This document shows, in pieces, positions 26,695-34,164 of a DNA stretch of 40,011 nucleotides. The translations under genes were made by a program, and so were the position numbers. The notes under the pieces were generated by a model that had not been told where the DNA came from, searched no databases, and saw only the letters and a list, made by a program, of their open reading frames with translations. Each line of letters starts with the position of its first letter. Positions within the stretch are counted from its first letter, which is position 1. Source of the DNA: an uncultured Ruminococcus sp. (lineage in GTDB: Bacteria; Bacillota; Clostridia; Oscillospirales; Ruminococcaceae); contig CAMKMD010000039.1 of NCBI GenBank assembly GCA_946413815.1, forward strand, positions 1-40,011, in the 5' to 3' direction.

Positions 26695-26937
26695 ATGGAT
26701 ATCAAAGCAATCATTGAGCAGATCATCGACAAGATCAAGAATGACAAGGACTTCGGCAGCTCCTTCAAGAAGGATCCTGTAAAGACCGTTGAAAAGACCG
26801 TGGGAGTAGATCTTCCCGACGATCAGATCAACGCTATCATCGAGGGCGTAAAGTCCAAGATCAACCTGGACGAGATCGGTGAAAAGCTGGGCGGCCTCAG
26901 CGGTCTTCTCAGCAAGCTCACAGGCGGCAAGGAATAA
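26695..26937 (+). CDS. Small acidic protein of unknown function, leader-peptide-like
   Basis: 80 residues, no signal peptide. A helical, Lys/Asp/Ile-rich N-terminus (MDIKAIIEQIIDKIKNDKDF) is followed by KKDPVKTVEKTVGVDLPDDQ, a pattern reminiscent of the F..DP..ALE..G..LP layout of Nif11/NHLP-type leader peptides, and a Gly/Leu-rich tail (KLGGLSGLLSKLTGGKE). It has no Cys and only one Ser-Gly-rich stretch, so a modified peptide product is doubtful. AGAAGG lies upstream. It has its own promoter and a strong terminator, and codon choice (GAC, AAG, ATC, CTG) suggests abundant expression. Similar small proteins are, to my memory, common in Clostridia without a known role. Confidence 0.65.
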   Translation: MDIKAIIEQIIDKIKNDKDFGSSFKKDPVKTVEKTVGVDLPDDQINAIIEGVKSKINLDEIGEKLGGLSGLLSKLTGGKE

Positions 26938-26941
26938 GCAG

Positions 26942-26971
26942 AAAAGCGCTTCCGTAGGGAGGCGCTTTTTT
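26942..26971 (+). terminator. Strong intrinsic terminator
   Basis: AAAAGCGCTTCC pairs with GGAGGCGCTTTT (12 bp, one G-U) around a GTAG loop and is followed by TT. It lies 4 nt after the stop codon of the 80-residue protein. Confidence 0.85.
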
Positions 26972-26985
26972 GAAAGGAGAATGAT

Positions 26986-27873
26986 ATGAAAAAGCTCGCA
27001 GGCATAATCAGACAGATACCGCCGCTCAACCTTCTGCTCCTTACGGCAGCAGGCATCATCAACGCCTTCGGCATCACCCTCTTTCTCACTCCGGTAAAGC
27101 TCTATGACAGCGGCATCTCCGGCACTGCCATGCTGCTCTCACAGATAACGCCGCACTGGCTCTCGCTGTCGGTATTCCTCATGCTGCTGAATATCCCCCT
27201 CTTTATCTACGGACTGAAACGGCAGGGTGCGGTATTCACACTGAGCGCCATATACGCCGTCACGGTCTATTCCGTGTCCGCATGGGTGATAACCGACATA
27301 CTCCCAGTTGACGTCAGCATAGCCTCTCCCCTTGCCGGCAGCGACCTGCTGCTCTGTGCACTGTTCAGCGGCGTGATATCCGGGATCGGCAGCGGTCTGG
27401 CGCTCCGCTCCGGAGGCGCTATGGACGGCATAGAGGTCATGGCTGTAATATTCGCAAAGCGTCTCGGGCTCTCCGTCGGCACCTTCGTGATGATATACAA
27501 TGTGCTCCTCTACATCGTCTGCGGTTTTGTGATACAGAGCTGGATACTCCCCCTCTACTCCATAGTCACCTACGGCGCTGCACTGAAAACCGTGGATTTC
27601 ATCGTTGACGGTCTCCAGCGCTCCAAGGCTGCCTTCATCGTCACTGCCGAGGCTGAAAAAATATGTGCTGCACTTCAGAAGGAATTTGGCTGCGGCATGA
27701 CCATACTGGACGCTGTCGGAGGATACTCCGGCGCAGACCGCAAGGTCGTCTACTTCGTCGTGAACCGCTTTCAGGTCATGAAGATGAAGGATATAGTACA
27801 GCATATCGATCCCCTCGCCTATATCACCCTCAATGAGGTAGCTGACATCTTCTCGGTGAACCATAATGTCTGA
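26986..27873 (+). CDS. YitT-family membrane protein
   Basis: 295 residues. Five to six transmembrane helices (about 18-200), with the family block YDSGISGTAMLL and SGIGSGLALRSGGAMDGIEVMAV, followed by a cytoplasmic DUF2179 domain (about 210-290: AAFIVTAEAEKICAAL, GMTILDAVGGYSGADRKVVYFVV, DPLAYITLNEVADIF). The family is widespread in Firmicutes; transport is assumed but the substrate is unknown. AAAGGAG precedes the ATG, directly after the terminator of the 80-residue gene, so the gene may depend on partial read-through or a hidden promoter. Confidence 0.85.
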   Translation: MKKLAGIIRQIPPLNLLLLTAAGIINAFGITLFLTPVKLYDSGISGTAMLLSQITPHWLSLSVFLMLLNIPLFIYGLKRQGAVFTLSAIYAVTVYSVSAWVITDILPVDVSIASPLAGSDLLLCALFSGVISGIGSGLALRSGGAMDGIEVMAVIFAKRLGLSVGTFVMIYNVLLYIVCGFVIQSWILPLYSIVTYGAALKTVDFIVDGLQRSKAAFIVTAEAEKICAALQKEFGCGMTILDAVGGYSGADRKVVYFVVNRFQVMKMKDIVQHIDPLAYITLNEVADIFSVNHNV

Positions 27874-27916
27874 GCTGCGCCAAATATGAATAAATTGTAA
27901 ACATTATCCTGTGGTC

Positions 27917-27945
27917 TTGACCTTTCCTGTGAAAAGGCGTATACT
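27917..27945 (+). promoter_or_regulatory. Predicted sigma-A promoter of htpG
   Basis: TTGACC (27917-27922), a 17-nt spacer and TATACT (27940-27945). The expected transcript start is near 27952, just upstream of the CIRCE operator. Confidence 0.8.
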
Positions 27946-27959
27946 ATAGATTAATGGCA

Positions 27960-27986
27960 TTAGCACTCTTACACCGTGAGTGCTAA
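27960..27986 (+). promoter_or_regulatory. CIRCE operator (HrcA binding site)
   Basis: A perfect TTAGCACTC-N9-GAGTGCTAA inverted repeat lies between the htpG promoter and start codon. CIRCE is the binding site of the heat-shock repressor HrcA, so htpG should be induced when HrcA loses activity on heat stress. Confidence 0.97.
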
Positions 27987-28013
27987 TGCATAACTTCTAC
28001 AGGAGATGTTATT

Positions 28014-29918
28014 ATGGAAACAAAACAGTTCAAGGCGGAGTCCAAGCGACTTCTCGAAATGATGATCCATTCGATCTACACCCACAAGGAGATCTTCCTC
28101 AGGGAGCTCATATCCAATGCAAGCGATGCTATCGACAAGCTCTACTTCAAGTCTCTGACGGATGACAGCGTAGGTCTTAACAAGGATGATTTCGCTATCT
28201 GGATCGAGACTGACAAGGACGCCCGCACACTGAAGATAAAGGATAACGGCATCGGTATGACTGAGGAGGAGCTCGAGACCAACCTCGGCACTATCGCAAA
28301 CAGCGGCTCCTTCAAGTTCAAGAGCGAGAACAAGCTTGAGGAAGACAATCAGATAATCGGACAGTTCGGCGTAGGCTTCTACTCCGCTTTCATGGTGGCA
28401 AAGAAGGTCACTGTCGTATCCAAGGCTTTCGGCAGCGACAAGGCTTACCGCTGGGAGTCAGAGGGCGTTGACGGCTACAGCATATCCGAGGACGAGAAGA
28501 TGTCCGCAGGTACCGAGATAACTCTCGAGCTGCTGGATGATACCGAGGACGAGAACTACAGCGAATTCCTCGACGAATACCGCATCCGTTCACTTGTAAA
28601 GAAGTACTCAGACTATATCCGCTTCCCTGTCAAGATGAGCGTTACTCACAGCCGTCCCGTTCCCCAGTCCGATGAGGACAAGGAGGCAGGAAAGGCTCCG
28701 GAGTATGAGGAGTATATGGAGGTGGAGACCCTCAACAGCATGGTTCCCCTCTGGAAGAAGAACAAGTCAGAGCTCACCGAGGAGGACTACAAGCACTTCT
28801 ACACAGAGAAGTTCTTCGACTACACCGCTCCCCTGAAGTGGTCACATATCAAGAACGAGGGTATGCCGAGCTACAATGCTCTCCTCTACATCCCCGCAAA
28901 GGCTCCCTTCGACTTCTACACCAAGGAGTACGAAAAGGGGCTCCAGCTCTACTCCAACGGCGTCCTCATCATGGATAAGTGTGCCGACCTCCTCCCCGAC
29001 TATTTCAGCTTCGTCAAGGGACTTGTAGATTCCGAGGATCTCTCCCTCAACATCTCCCGTGAGATGCTCCAGCATGACAGACAGCTGAAGGCTATCGCAA
29101 AGAGCCTTGAAAAGACTATCAGCGGTGAGCTGAAGAAGATGCTCAAGAACGAGCGTGAGAAGTATGAGGAGTTCTGGAAGGCATTCGGTCTCCAGCTCAA
29201 ATTCGGCGTATACAGCGATTTCGGCATGAACAAGGACAAGCTCCAGGATCTGCTCATGTTCACCTCCTCCAACGAGCACAAGCTTGTTACACTCGACGAG
29301 TATGTAACAGCTATGCGTGAGGATCAGAAGTACATCTACTACGCATCCGGCGAGAGCGTTGAGCGTATAGAACAGCTCCCGCAGACAGAGCTTGTACGTG
29401 ATTCCGGCTATGAGATACTCTACCTCACCGACAATGTGGATGAGTTCGCTGTAAAGACTCTTATGAAGTACAAGGACAAGGAGTTCAAGTCCGTATCAGC
29501 AGACGATCTCGGTCTTGAGAGCCCCGAGAAGAAGGAGGAGATCAAGGCAAAGGAGGAGGAGAGCGCCGATATGCTCAAGGCCCTCGCTGATGCCCTTGAA
29601 GGCAAGGTAAGCAAGGTAGTGCTCTCCCAGAGACTGAAATCCCATCCCGTATGCCTTACAACAGAGGGCGAGATCTCACTGGAGATGGAGAAGGTCATCA
29701 ACGCTATGCCGACAGATCAGAAGATCAGCGCACAGAGAGTACTCGAGATCAACCCCGATCACGAGCTCTTCGGCAAGCTTGAGGCTGTAAACAAGGCAGG
29801 CGATACAGAGAAGCTGGGCAAGTACGCAAAGCTCCTCTATGCACAGGCACTCCTTATCGAGGGTATGCCGATAGATAATCCCGTTGAGTTCTCAAATCTT
29901 ATCTGCGAGCTTATGTAA
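28014..29918 (+). CDS. htpG: Chaperone HtpG (Hsp90)
   Basis: 634 residues, the normal HtpG size. The GHKL ATPase domain has E31 and N35 in [19 protein letters not shown] at 78-83 and [13 protein letters not shown] at 116-128. The middle domain includes [26 protein letters not shown] and LNISREMLQ, and a dimerisation domain follows. AGGAGA precedes the ATG. Controlled by the CIRCE site in its leader, unlike B. subtilis htpG, which is not an HrcA target. A Lys/Glu-rich charged stretch near 500-525 is the usual family linker. Monocistronic. Confidence 0.97.
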   Translation: METKQFKAESKRLLEMMIHSIYTHKEIFLRELISNASDAIDKLYFKSLTDDSVGLNKDDFAIWIETDKDARTLKIKDNGIGMTEEELETNLGTIANSGSFKFKSENKLEEDNQIIGQFGVGFYSAFMVAKKVTVVSKAFGSDKAYRWESEGVDGYSISEDEKMSAGTEITLELLDDTEDENYSEFLDEYRIRSLVKKYSDYIRFPVKMSVTHSRPVPQSDEDKEAGKAPEYEEYMEVETLNSMVPLWKKNKSELTEEDYKHFYTEKFFDYTAPLKWSHIKNEGMPSYNALLYIPAKAPFDFYTKEYEKGLQLYSNGVLIMDKCADLLPDYFSFVKGLVDSEDLSLNISREMLQHDRQLKAIAKSLEKTISGELKKMLKNEREKYEEFWKAFGLQLKFGVYSDFGMNKDKLQDLLMFTSSNEHKLVTLDEYVTAMREDQKYIYYASGESVERIEQLPQTELVRDSGYEILYLTDNVDEFAVKTLMKYKDKEFKSVSADDLGLESPEKKEEIKAKEEESADMLKALADALEGKVSKVVLSQRLKSHPVCLTTEGEISLEMEKVINAMPTDQKISAQRVLEINPDHELFGKLEAVNKAGDTEKLGKYAKLLYAQALLIEGMPIDNPVEFSNLICELM

Positions 29919-29924
29919 ACGATC

Positions 29925-29947
29925 AAGGGCGGCTTGAAGCCGCCCTT
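29925..29947 (+). terminator. Terminator-like hairpin of htpG
   Basis: AAGGGCGGCT and AGCCGCCCTT form a perfect 10-bp stem with a TGA loop 7 nt after the stop codon. Instead of a U-tract, the repeat core CAGCTTGTCAAAAAAG follows at once. Confidence 0.6.
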
Positions 29948-29948
29948 C

Positions 29949-30290
29949 AGCTTGTCAAAAAAGTCAGTTATCGCAGAAGTCAAGCGGGCGGATGTGGGCA
30001 TCCGCCCCTACAAACGCCGATTCTTCCATAGCAAAATGTAGGGGGCGATGCCTACATCGCCCCGCTTATTTGTGAATGTTAGGTTTATTGACAGACTAAT
30101 GGGCGCACAATGTGCGCCCATGCATTTTTGACGTTATACGTTTGCCTGTGTAGGGGCTGCCTTTGGCAGCCCTCATCTCTCACATTGGTTTGTTGTCCTG
30201 CGGACCGCCCGAAGGCTATATGCGGGGCTTTGCCCCTTTGGAATCCTATCCGTTTGGTTTTAACGATGAAACTGCCTTTTTTTGACAAAC
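29949..30290. repeat. Intergenic repeat island with five hairpins between convergent genes
   Basis: This 340-nt stretch between htpG and the second GH5 gene holds no gene. It is bounded by inverted copies of the repeat core (AGCTTGTCAAAAAAGT at 29949-29964; minus-strand AGTTTGTCAAAAAAAG near 30275-30291). Inside are hairpins at 29986-30007, 30042-30063, 30100-30120, 30054+100 (30154-30172) and 30224-30236. The first two form an inverted pair sharing GTAGGGG and CGCTT flanks with different stem bases, and GTAGGGG recurs at the fourth (30150-30156). The pattern is like REP/BIME elements or a small non-autonomous element. Confidence 0.65.
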
Positions 30291-30291
30291 T

Positions 30292-30322
30292 GAAATGCTC
30301 CCCCGTAACGGAGGAGCATTTC
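30292..30322 (-). terminator. Terminator-like hairpin of the second GH5 gene
   Basis: GAAATGCTCC pairs with GGAGCATTTC, with further pairing inside, 35 nt beyond the GH5 stop codon. On the minus strand the stem runs straight into AGTTTGTCAAAAAAAG, the same repeat core as at 104-119 and 29949-29964. It could also stop plus-strand read-through from htpG. Confidence 0.65.
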
Positions 30323-30356
30323 TATTTCATCAGAGAGGTTGGCTGATTGGATAAGG

Positions 30357-32360
30357 TTATTTCTTCAGGGGAAGATCGGAAGCTTTTACGATCCCTGCAT
30401 CCACCTGCTGGATAACTTTGGCGTCGTTTCCGGTTATGCCGGGGTCTCCGTCGATATCTGCATTGAGTAAGCATACCTCGTCAAGAGGATACTTTGTCTG
30501 ATTGGCAATGAACTGGAGAACTGCTACCGCATCGGCTACGTTTATAATGCTGTCGCCGTTTGCATCACCGTACATTGAGGCTTTCGTCTCCTGTGTGGGT
30601 GCTTCAGTGGGAGCCTCTGTGGGTGCTTCGGTAGGTGCTTCTGTGGGAGCCTCTGTGGGTTTCTCCGTAGGTGCCTCTGTCGGAGCCTCGGTGGGTTTCT
30701 CTGTAGGTGCCTCTGTGGGTGCCTCTGTTGCAGGCTGAGGCTCTCCTACGCTTATGGGATCGCTGAATACCAGTGTGACATCGCCGAACTCAACTTCTAC
30801 CTTGGCGTTCTCGGCTGTCTGTCCTGCCTCGTCAGCGGGTGCAGGGTCAGTCCATGCCCACCACTGCTGTATATCGAAGTATTTCATGGCGAGAGGGCCT
30901 TCGTACTTGTTGCCTGCTTCATCCTCTGCAACGATGACTGCGGGTATCTCTGCGGATACGATATCGCCGCCCTTGTTGAGATTGAACGTGGAGGATGCCC
31001 AATGTGTTGCACCGGATGCATCAACGTTCTCGAAGCATACAGCACCGCCTGCGCCGTAGCTCGTTGCCATAGTGCCGTTGTACTTCATGCTGAACTTTAC
31101 GAGCACGCTTGTGATAGTTGCACCGCTGTTCCTGTAGGGAGTAAGGTCGATGTGGAGGCTTCCGTCGGACTGCTTTATATCGGAGGCCTTGAGAGTAATG
31201 CGGTCGGTCTTTGTATCGTCAACGGGTTCGGAGGAGGATGAGCCGCCGCCTACTTCCTTGAAGAGATTGCCGATATTCTCGTCATACCATGTGAGGGCGT
31301 TTCTGTTGAAGTAGAACATATCGCCGCTGTCATCGTCGCCGCGTACAGACATATCCCATACCACAGGACACATACCGTCCTTGCTGAGAGCGTAGGAGGC
31401 AACTTCCTTCAGGAACTTGTACATGGACTGCTTGTCCTTGCCGCCCTTCTTGCTGGTGTTTACTCCGTACTCACCGATAATAACCGGTATGCCGTTCTTT
31501 ATGAACTTGTTCTCAAGTGCGTTGAAGTCATTGCGGAGTGCTGTGATATCAGCTGAGGTGCCCCATGTCTCGTAGTGTCCCCAGTCGCTGGTGAGGTCTG
31601 CCACGCAGAATCTCGGGGGCTCGTAGTAATGTACGGATACTGCTACCATCTTTGCGCTGTCGGTGGGAGCGGAGAAGGAGCCTTCAAGAGCCTTCTGGGT
31701 ATTATTTGTCTGAGCCTCTACAAGGAGGAGACGGTCGCTGTTGTTGCCGCCTGTAGCTCTTACAGCGTCAACGAAGGCCTGGTTGAGCTTCATCATGCCG
31801 CTGTTGTCTATGTTCTGCTCGTTCATGGCCTCGAATACCAGATGCTGGTCATAGGAGGCAAAGTACTTTGAGATATTTGTCCAGAGGTTCTTGAACTTCG
31901 TTACAGTGCCGTCATTGGCATTGCTGAGCCAGTCGCTTTCATCGTGGTGTGTATTGATGATGGCATACATACCGTTGTTGATGCAGTAATCAACTACCGT
32001 CTTTATTCTTGCAAGGAAATCCTGGTCCGGGGTGCCGTCATTTGAGATCATCTGCTGCCAGGTGATGGGGATGCGGACTGTATTGAAGCCGGACTTCTTG
32101 ATCTCCTTGATCATGCTTTCTGTAGTAACGGGGTTGCCCCATGCTGTCTCGATATCCTTCGGAGTGAGAGGATTCGTCCAGGTGTTCGTGCAGTCGAATG
32201 TATTTCCGAGGTTCCAGCCCTGACCCATGTCTTCAACGAGCTGAACCGCGTTCATGCCTGCGGCGTCTGCGGGAGCGCCTGCCCACATGGCGGGGATGAT
32301 GACTGTTACTGATACAGCTGCGGCTGAGGCTGCAGCTAAAAGCTTTCTGAATGTTTTCAT
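30357..32360 (-). CDS. Secreted GH5 cellulase with accessory module, PTEA linker and dockerin
   Basis: 667 residues. Signal peptide about 1-33. The GH5 barrel (about 38-370) has HHDE at 138-141, acid/base E181 in FEAMNEQ (Gln where Pro is usual), H244 and nucleophile E297 in VIIGEYG, so an endo-beta-1,4-glucanase-type activity is likely. A Gly/Ser hinge leads to a beta-rich module (about 385-535, with a QQWWAW aromatic patch) that is probably carbohydrate-binding. Then come a repeated PTEA/PTEK linker (544-587) and a dockerin (about 597-667) with calcium loops DANGDSIINVAD and DIDGDPGITGND. The ATG at 32360 has AAGGAG 10 nt upstream; an in-frame TTG three codons earlier is too close to it. 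The dockerin shares IANQTKYPL with the other GH5. Confidence 0.9.
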   Translation of the reverse strand: MKTFRKLLAAASAAAVSVTVIIPAMWAGAPADAAGMNAVQLVEDMGQGWNLGNTFDCTNTWTNPLTPKDIETAWGNPVTTESMIKEIKKSGFNTVRIPITWQQMISNDGTPDQDFLARIKTVVDYCINNGMYAIINTHHDESDWLSNANDGTVTKFKNLWTNISKYFASYDQHLVFEAMNEQNIDNSGMMKLNQAFVDAVRATGGNNSDRLLLVEAQTNNTQKALEGSFSAPTDSAKMVAVSVHYYEPPRFCVADLTSDWGHYETWGTSADITALRNDFNALENKFIKNGIPVIIGEYGVNTSKKGGKDKQSMYKFLKEVASYALSKDGMCPVVWDMSVRGDDDSGDMFYFNRNALTWYDENIGNLFKEVGGGSSSSEPVDDTKTDRITLKASDIKQSDGSLHIDLTPYRNSGATITSVLVKFSMKYNGTMATSYGAGGAVCFENVDASGATHWASSTFNLNKGGDIVSAEIPAVIVAEDEAGNKYEGPLAMKYFDIQQWWAWTDPAPADEAGQTAENAKVEVEFGDVTLVFSDPISVGEPQPATEAPTEAPTEKPTEAPTEAPTEKPTEAPTEAPTEAPTEAPTEAPTQETKASMYGDANGDSIINVADAVAVLQFIANQTKYPLDEVCLLNADIDGDPGITGNDAKVIQQVDAGIVKASDLPLKK
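30600..30731 (-). repeat. Coding tandem repeat for the PTEA/PTEK linker
   Basis: About eleven 12-nt units encode PTEA or PTEK between the accessory module and the dockerin of the second GH5 enzyme. Copy number in such repeats changes easily by slippage. Confidence 0.85.
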
Positions 32361-32408
32361 GTTTCTCAAACTCCTTTATCTGAGGGTGAGGGTTTTGTTT
32401 CTATAACT

Positions 32409-32438
32409 ATTCTACCATTCCCGGACAGGCTCTGTCAA
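32409..32438 (-). promoter_or_regulatory. Predicted promoter of the second GH5 gene
   Basis: On the minus strand TTGACA (32438-32433) and TAGAAT (32414-32409) are 18 nt apart, giving a leader of about 42 nt. The same -35/-10 hexamers are used by the first GH5 gene. Confidence 0.7.
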
Positions 32439-32492
32439 TGGATTTTAGTACCGAAATATCGCTGTTTGAAGATTATAGTACATATCAATGAT

Positions 32493-32531
32493 AGTATTCT
32501 GTATATACCATGACAGTATCCTATATACCAT
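32493..32531. repeat. Imperfect direct repeat upstream of the second GH5 promoter
   Basis: AGTATTCTGTATATACCAT (32493-32511) and AGTATCCTATATACCAT (32515-32531) repeat with a 22-nt period, about two helical turns, starting 55 bp upstream of the -35 box. This fits an activator binding site; no regulator is known. Confidence 0.5.
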
Positions 32532-32555
32532 ATATAATAACAGGATATGCACAGG

Positions 32556-32933
32556 TCAGAATACGCTCCTCAGCCTTGGTATCTCGCCCTCCGCGAGCAG
32601 GGCGGTCATACGCCGGAGTTCTTCCAGCGATGCCAGCGCCTCATGCCTGTCACCGCTTACCCGTGAAGCGATACCGGCATAGCCTCTGTCAAGGTCATAA
32701 AGCCGGCAGCCTCTCACAAGGACAGAAGCGCTGCGCCGGATTTCCTTCCACTCCTCTCCGAGGCTGTATGCTGCCTCAGCAGCCTCCGCAGTCATGCCGG
32801 CATAGAGAAGAGTCTCCGTCCGCTCAATGCCGCGGACGAGAGAGCTGCACCGGCCGTATACCCATAAGCCAGACCACAGCGCCGTTACGGCGAGTATGCA
32901 GAGTATCATGATGCTCACCCTTATCCTTGTCAT
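32556..32933 (-). CDS. DUF4363-family protein
   Basis: 125 residues. One N-terminal membrane helix or uncleaved signal (about 7-24), then a helical extracytoplasmic domain with EEWKEIRRSASVLVRG and a C-terminal LEELRRMTALLAEGE helix. The family is usually encoded right after DUF421, as here: the start overlaps the DUF421 stop by 4 nt (ATGA), so the pair is translationally coupled. Function unknown. Confidence 0.72.
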   Translation of the reverse strand: MTRIRVSIMILCILAVTALWSGLWVYGRCSSLVRGIERTETLLYAGMTAEAAEAAYSLGEEWKEIRRSASVLVRGCRLYDLDRGYAGIASRVSGDRHEALASLEELRRMTALLAEGEIPRLRSVF

Positions 32934-33592
32934 TGCCCTTCCCCCTTTATTATAACCGGCTCCCCTCTTCTCGGGGCTATATAGGCTCCCCCGCTGCTGT
33001 CGGCAGTCATGAGGAATACATCACCGGTACCGAGAGAAAAGCGCATGAGCAGCCTGCGGAGAGAATCGCCGCTGAAGCCGCACTTCTCCGCAGCAGCCGG
33101 AATGACCTCGCCGTCTGATATCACTACCTCGGGAGGGTCGCCGGAGGAAGAATCCTTAGGCATGACGGATACGCTGCCGTTGGTCTCAACTATGGCGTAC
33201 TGCACCTCACCGGGGTCGAACACATCCTTGCTGCGCAGTGCCGTCATGAGGTCATCGACTGAGAACCGCAGTTCTCTCATGACATCCGGGTCTATACGGC
33301 CGCCGCTTATGACTGTGCGCGGGCTGCCGGAGACCTTCTTCCTCAGCCACGGAAAGCGGAGTATCAGCCAGGACATGAGCACCTCGAAGCAGACGAGGGA
33401 GAGTATGGGGGTGACACCGGTCAGAACAGGGATATCGGGGTCCTCAAGGGGAAGTGTAGCCACATTGGATATCAGTATGGTAATAACGAGCTCCGAGGGC
33501 TGGAGCTCCCCGAGCTGACGCTTTCCCATGAGCCTTACGGCGAAAATGACGATTATATACAGTATCACAGACCTTATCATCAGTACGCTCAT
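32930..33592 (-). CDS. DUF421 (YetF-like) membrane protein
   Basis: 220 residues. Three transmembrane helices in the first 85 residues (SVILYIIVIFAVRLMGKRQLG carries the conserved RLMGKRxxG block, with PSELVITILISNVATLP after it), followed by a soluble C-terminal domain with ISGGRIDPDVMRELRFSVDDLMTALR and VQYAIVETNGSVSV. The family is common in spore-forming Firmicutes; the exact role is unclear. AGGAGG precedes the ATG. The pair with DUF4363 is divergent from the ylxM-ffh operon. Confidence 0.88.
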   Translation of the reverse strand: MSVLMIRSVILYIIVIFAVRLMGKRQLGELQPSELVITILISNVATLPLEDPDIPVLTGVTPILSLVCFEVLMSWLILRFPWLRKKVSGSPRTVISGGRIDPDVMRELRFSVDDLMTALRSKDVFDPGEVQYAIVETNGSVSVMPKDSSSGDPPEVVISDGEVIPAAAEKCGFSGDSLRRLLMRFSLGTGDVFLMTADSSGGAYIAPRRGEPVIIKGEGQ

Positions 33593-33702
33593 ATATCATC
33601 CTCCTGTCAGATGCAGTATTGGCAGGGATGCGGCGGATGATTCAGTTGTAATGCAGAATTCAAGCTGTGTATCGCTTTACGGGATTTTTTTCAAAAAAGC
33701 CC

Positions 33703-33731
33703 TTGACAAACCCGGAGGGATAGTGTATAAT
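33703..33731 (+). promoter_or_regulatory. Consensus sigma-A promoter of ylxM-ffh
   Basis: TTGACA (33703-33708), exactly 17 nt, TATAAT (33726-33731): both hexamers match consensus. An A/T tract at 33684-33698 upstream may act as an UP element. Confidence 0.9.
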
Positions 33732-33787
33732 AAGTCTTGCTGATGTGTAAAGCATTTTTAGATTACACCCGAACGGAGCTGATGATT

Positions 33788-34132
33788 ATGGCAAATACAC
33801 CCAAAGATCTGCGCTTCGTTATGCTGCTGGACTGCTACGGCGATCTTCTCACCGAACACCAGCGCAGTATCATGGAGCTTTACTACTGCGAGGACCTTTC
33901 GCTCTCCGAGATAGGCGAGCCCCTCGGCATCACCCGTCAGGCAGTGAGAAGCATCATCAAGCGCACCGAGGCTCTTCTCTCGGATTACGAGGATAAGCTG
34001 CACTTCGCAGAGAGACTCAGGAATATGCGTGAATGCTTCGGCAGGATAGGCGCAGCAGCAGAAGGTATCACGGATACCGGCACGAAAAAGACCGTGCTTG
34101 AAGAAATACAGAAAGGGCTGAAGCTTCTTTAA
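33788..34132 (+). CDS. ylxM: YlxM-family HTH protein (SRP operon)
   Basis: 114 residues. A sigma-70 region 4-like helix-turn-helix (LTEHQRSIMELYYCEDLSLSEIGEPLGITRQAVRS, about 23-57) followed by a helical tail. YlxM homologues sit upstream of ffh in Firmicutes and are thought to modulate SRP function. I chose the ATG at 33788, with GGAG 9 nt upstream; the ATG at 33782 is too close and the open frame extends further to 33737 without a site. It lies 32 nt ahead of ffh. Confidence 0.85.
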   Translation: MANTPKDLRFVMLLDCYGDLLTEHQRSIMELYYCEDLSLSEIGEPLGITRQAVRSIIKRTEALLSDYEDKLHFAERLRNMRECFGRIGAAAEGITDTGTKKTVLEEIQKGLKLL

Positions 34133-34164
34133 GCTCACCCATACGATAAAGGAGGAACAGACGC

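Noticed and set aside
26695..26937. Bacteriocin or lanthipeptide precursor
   Set aside because: No Cys, few Ser/Thr in the tail, and no modifying or export genes nearby; kept only as a leader-like resemblance.
29919..30356. CRISPR array or small ORFs between htpG and the second GH5 gene
   Set aside because: The hairpins have unlike stems and irregular spacing, and the short frames there lack RBS and coding features.
30600..30731. Possible CRISPR-like or minisatellite array
   Set aside because: The 12-nt units are in frame and encode the PTEA/PTEK linker; there are no spacers.
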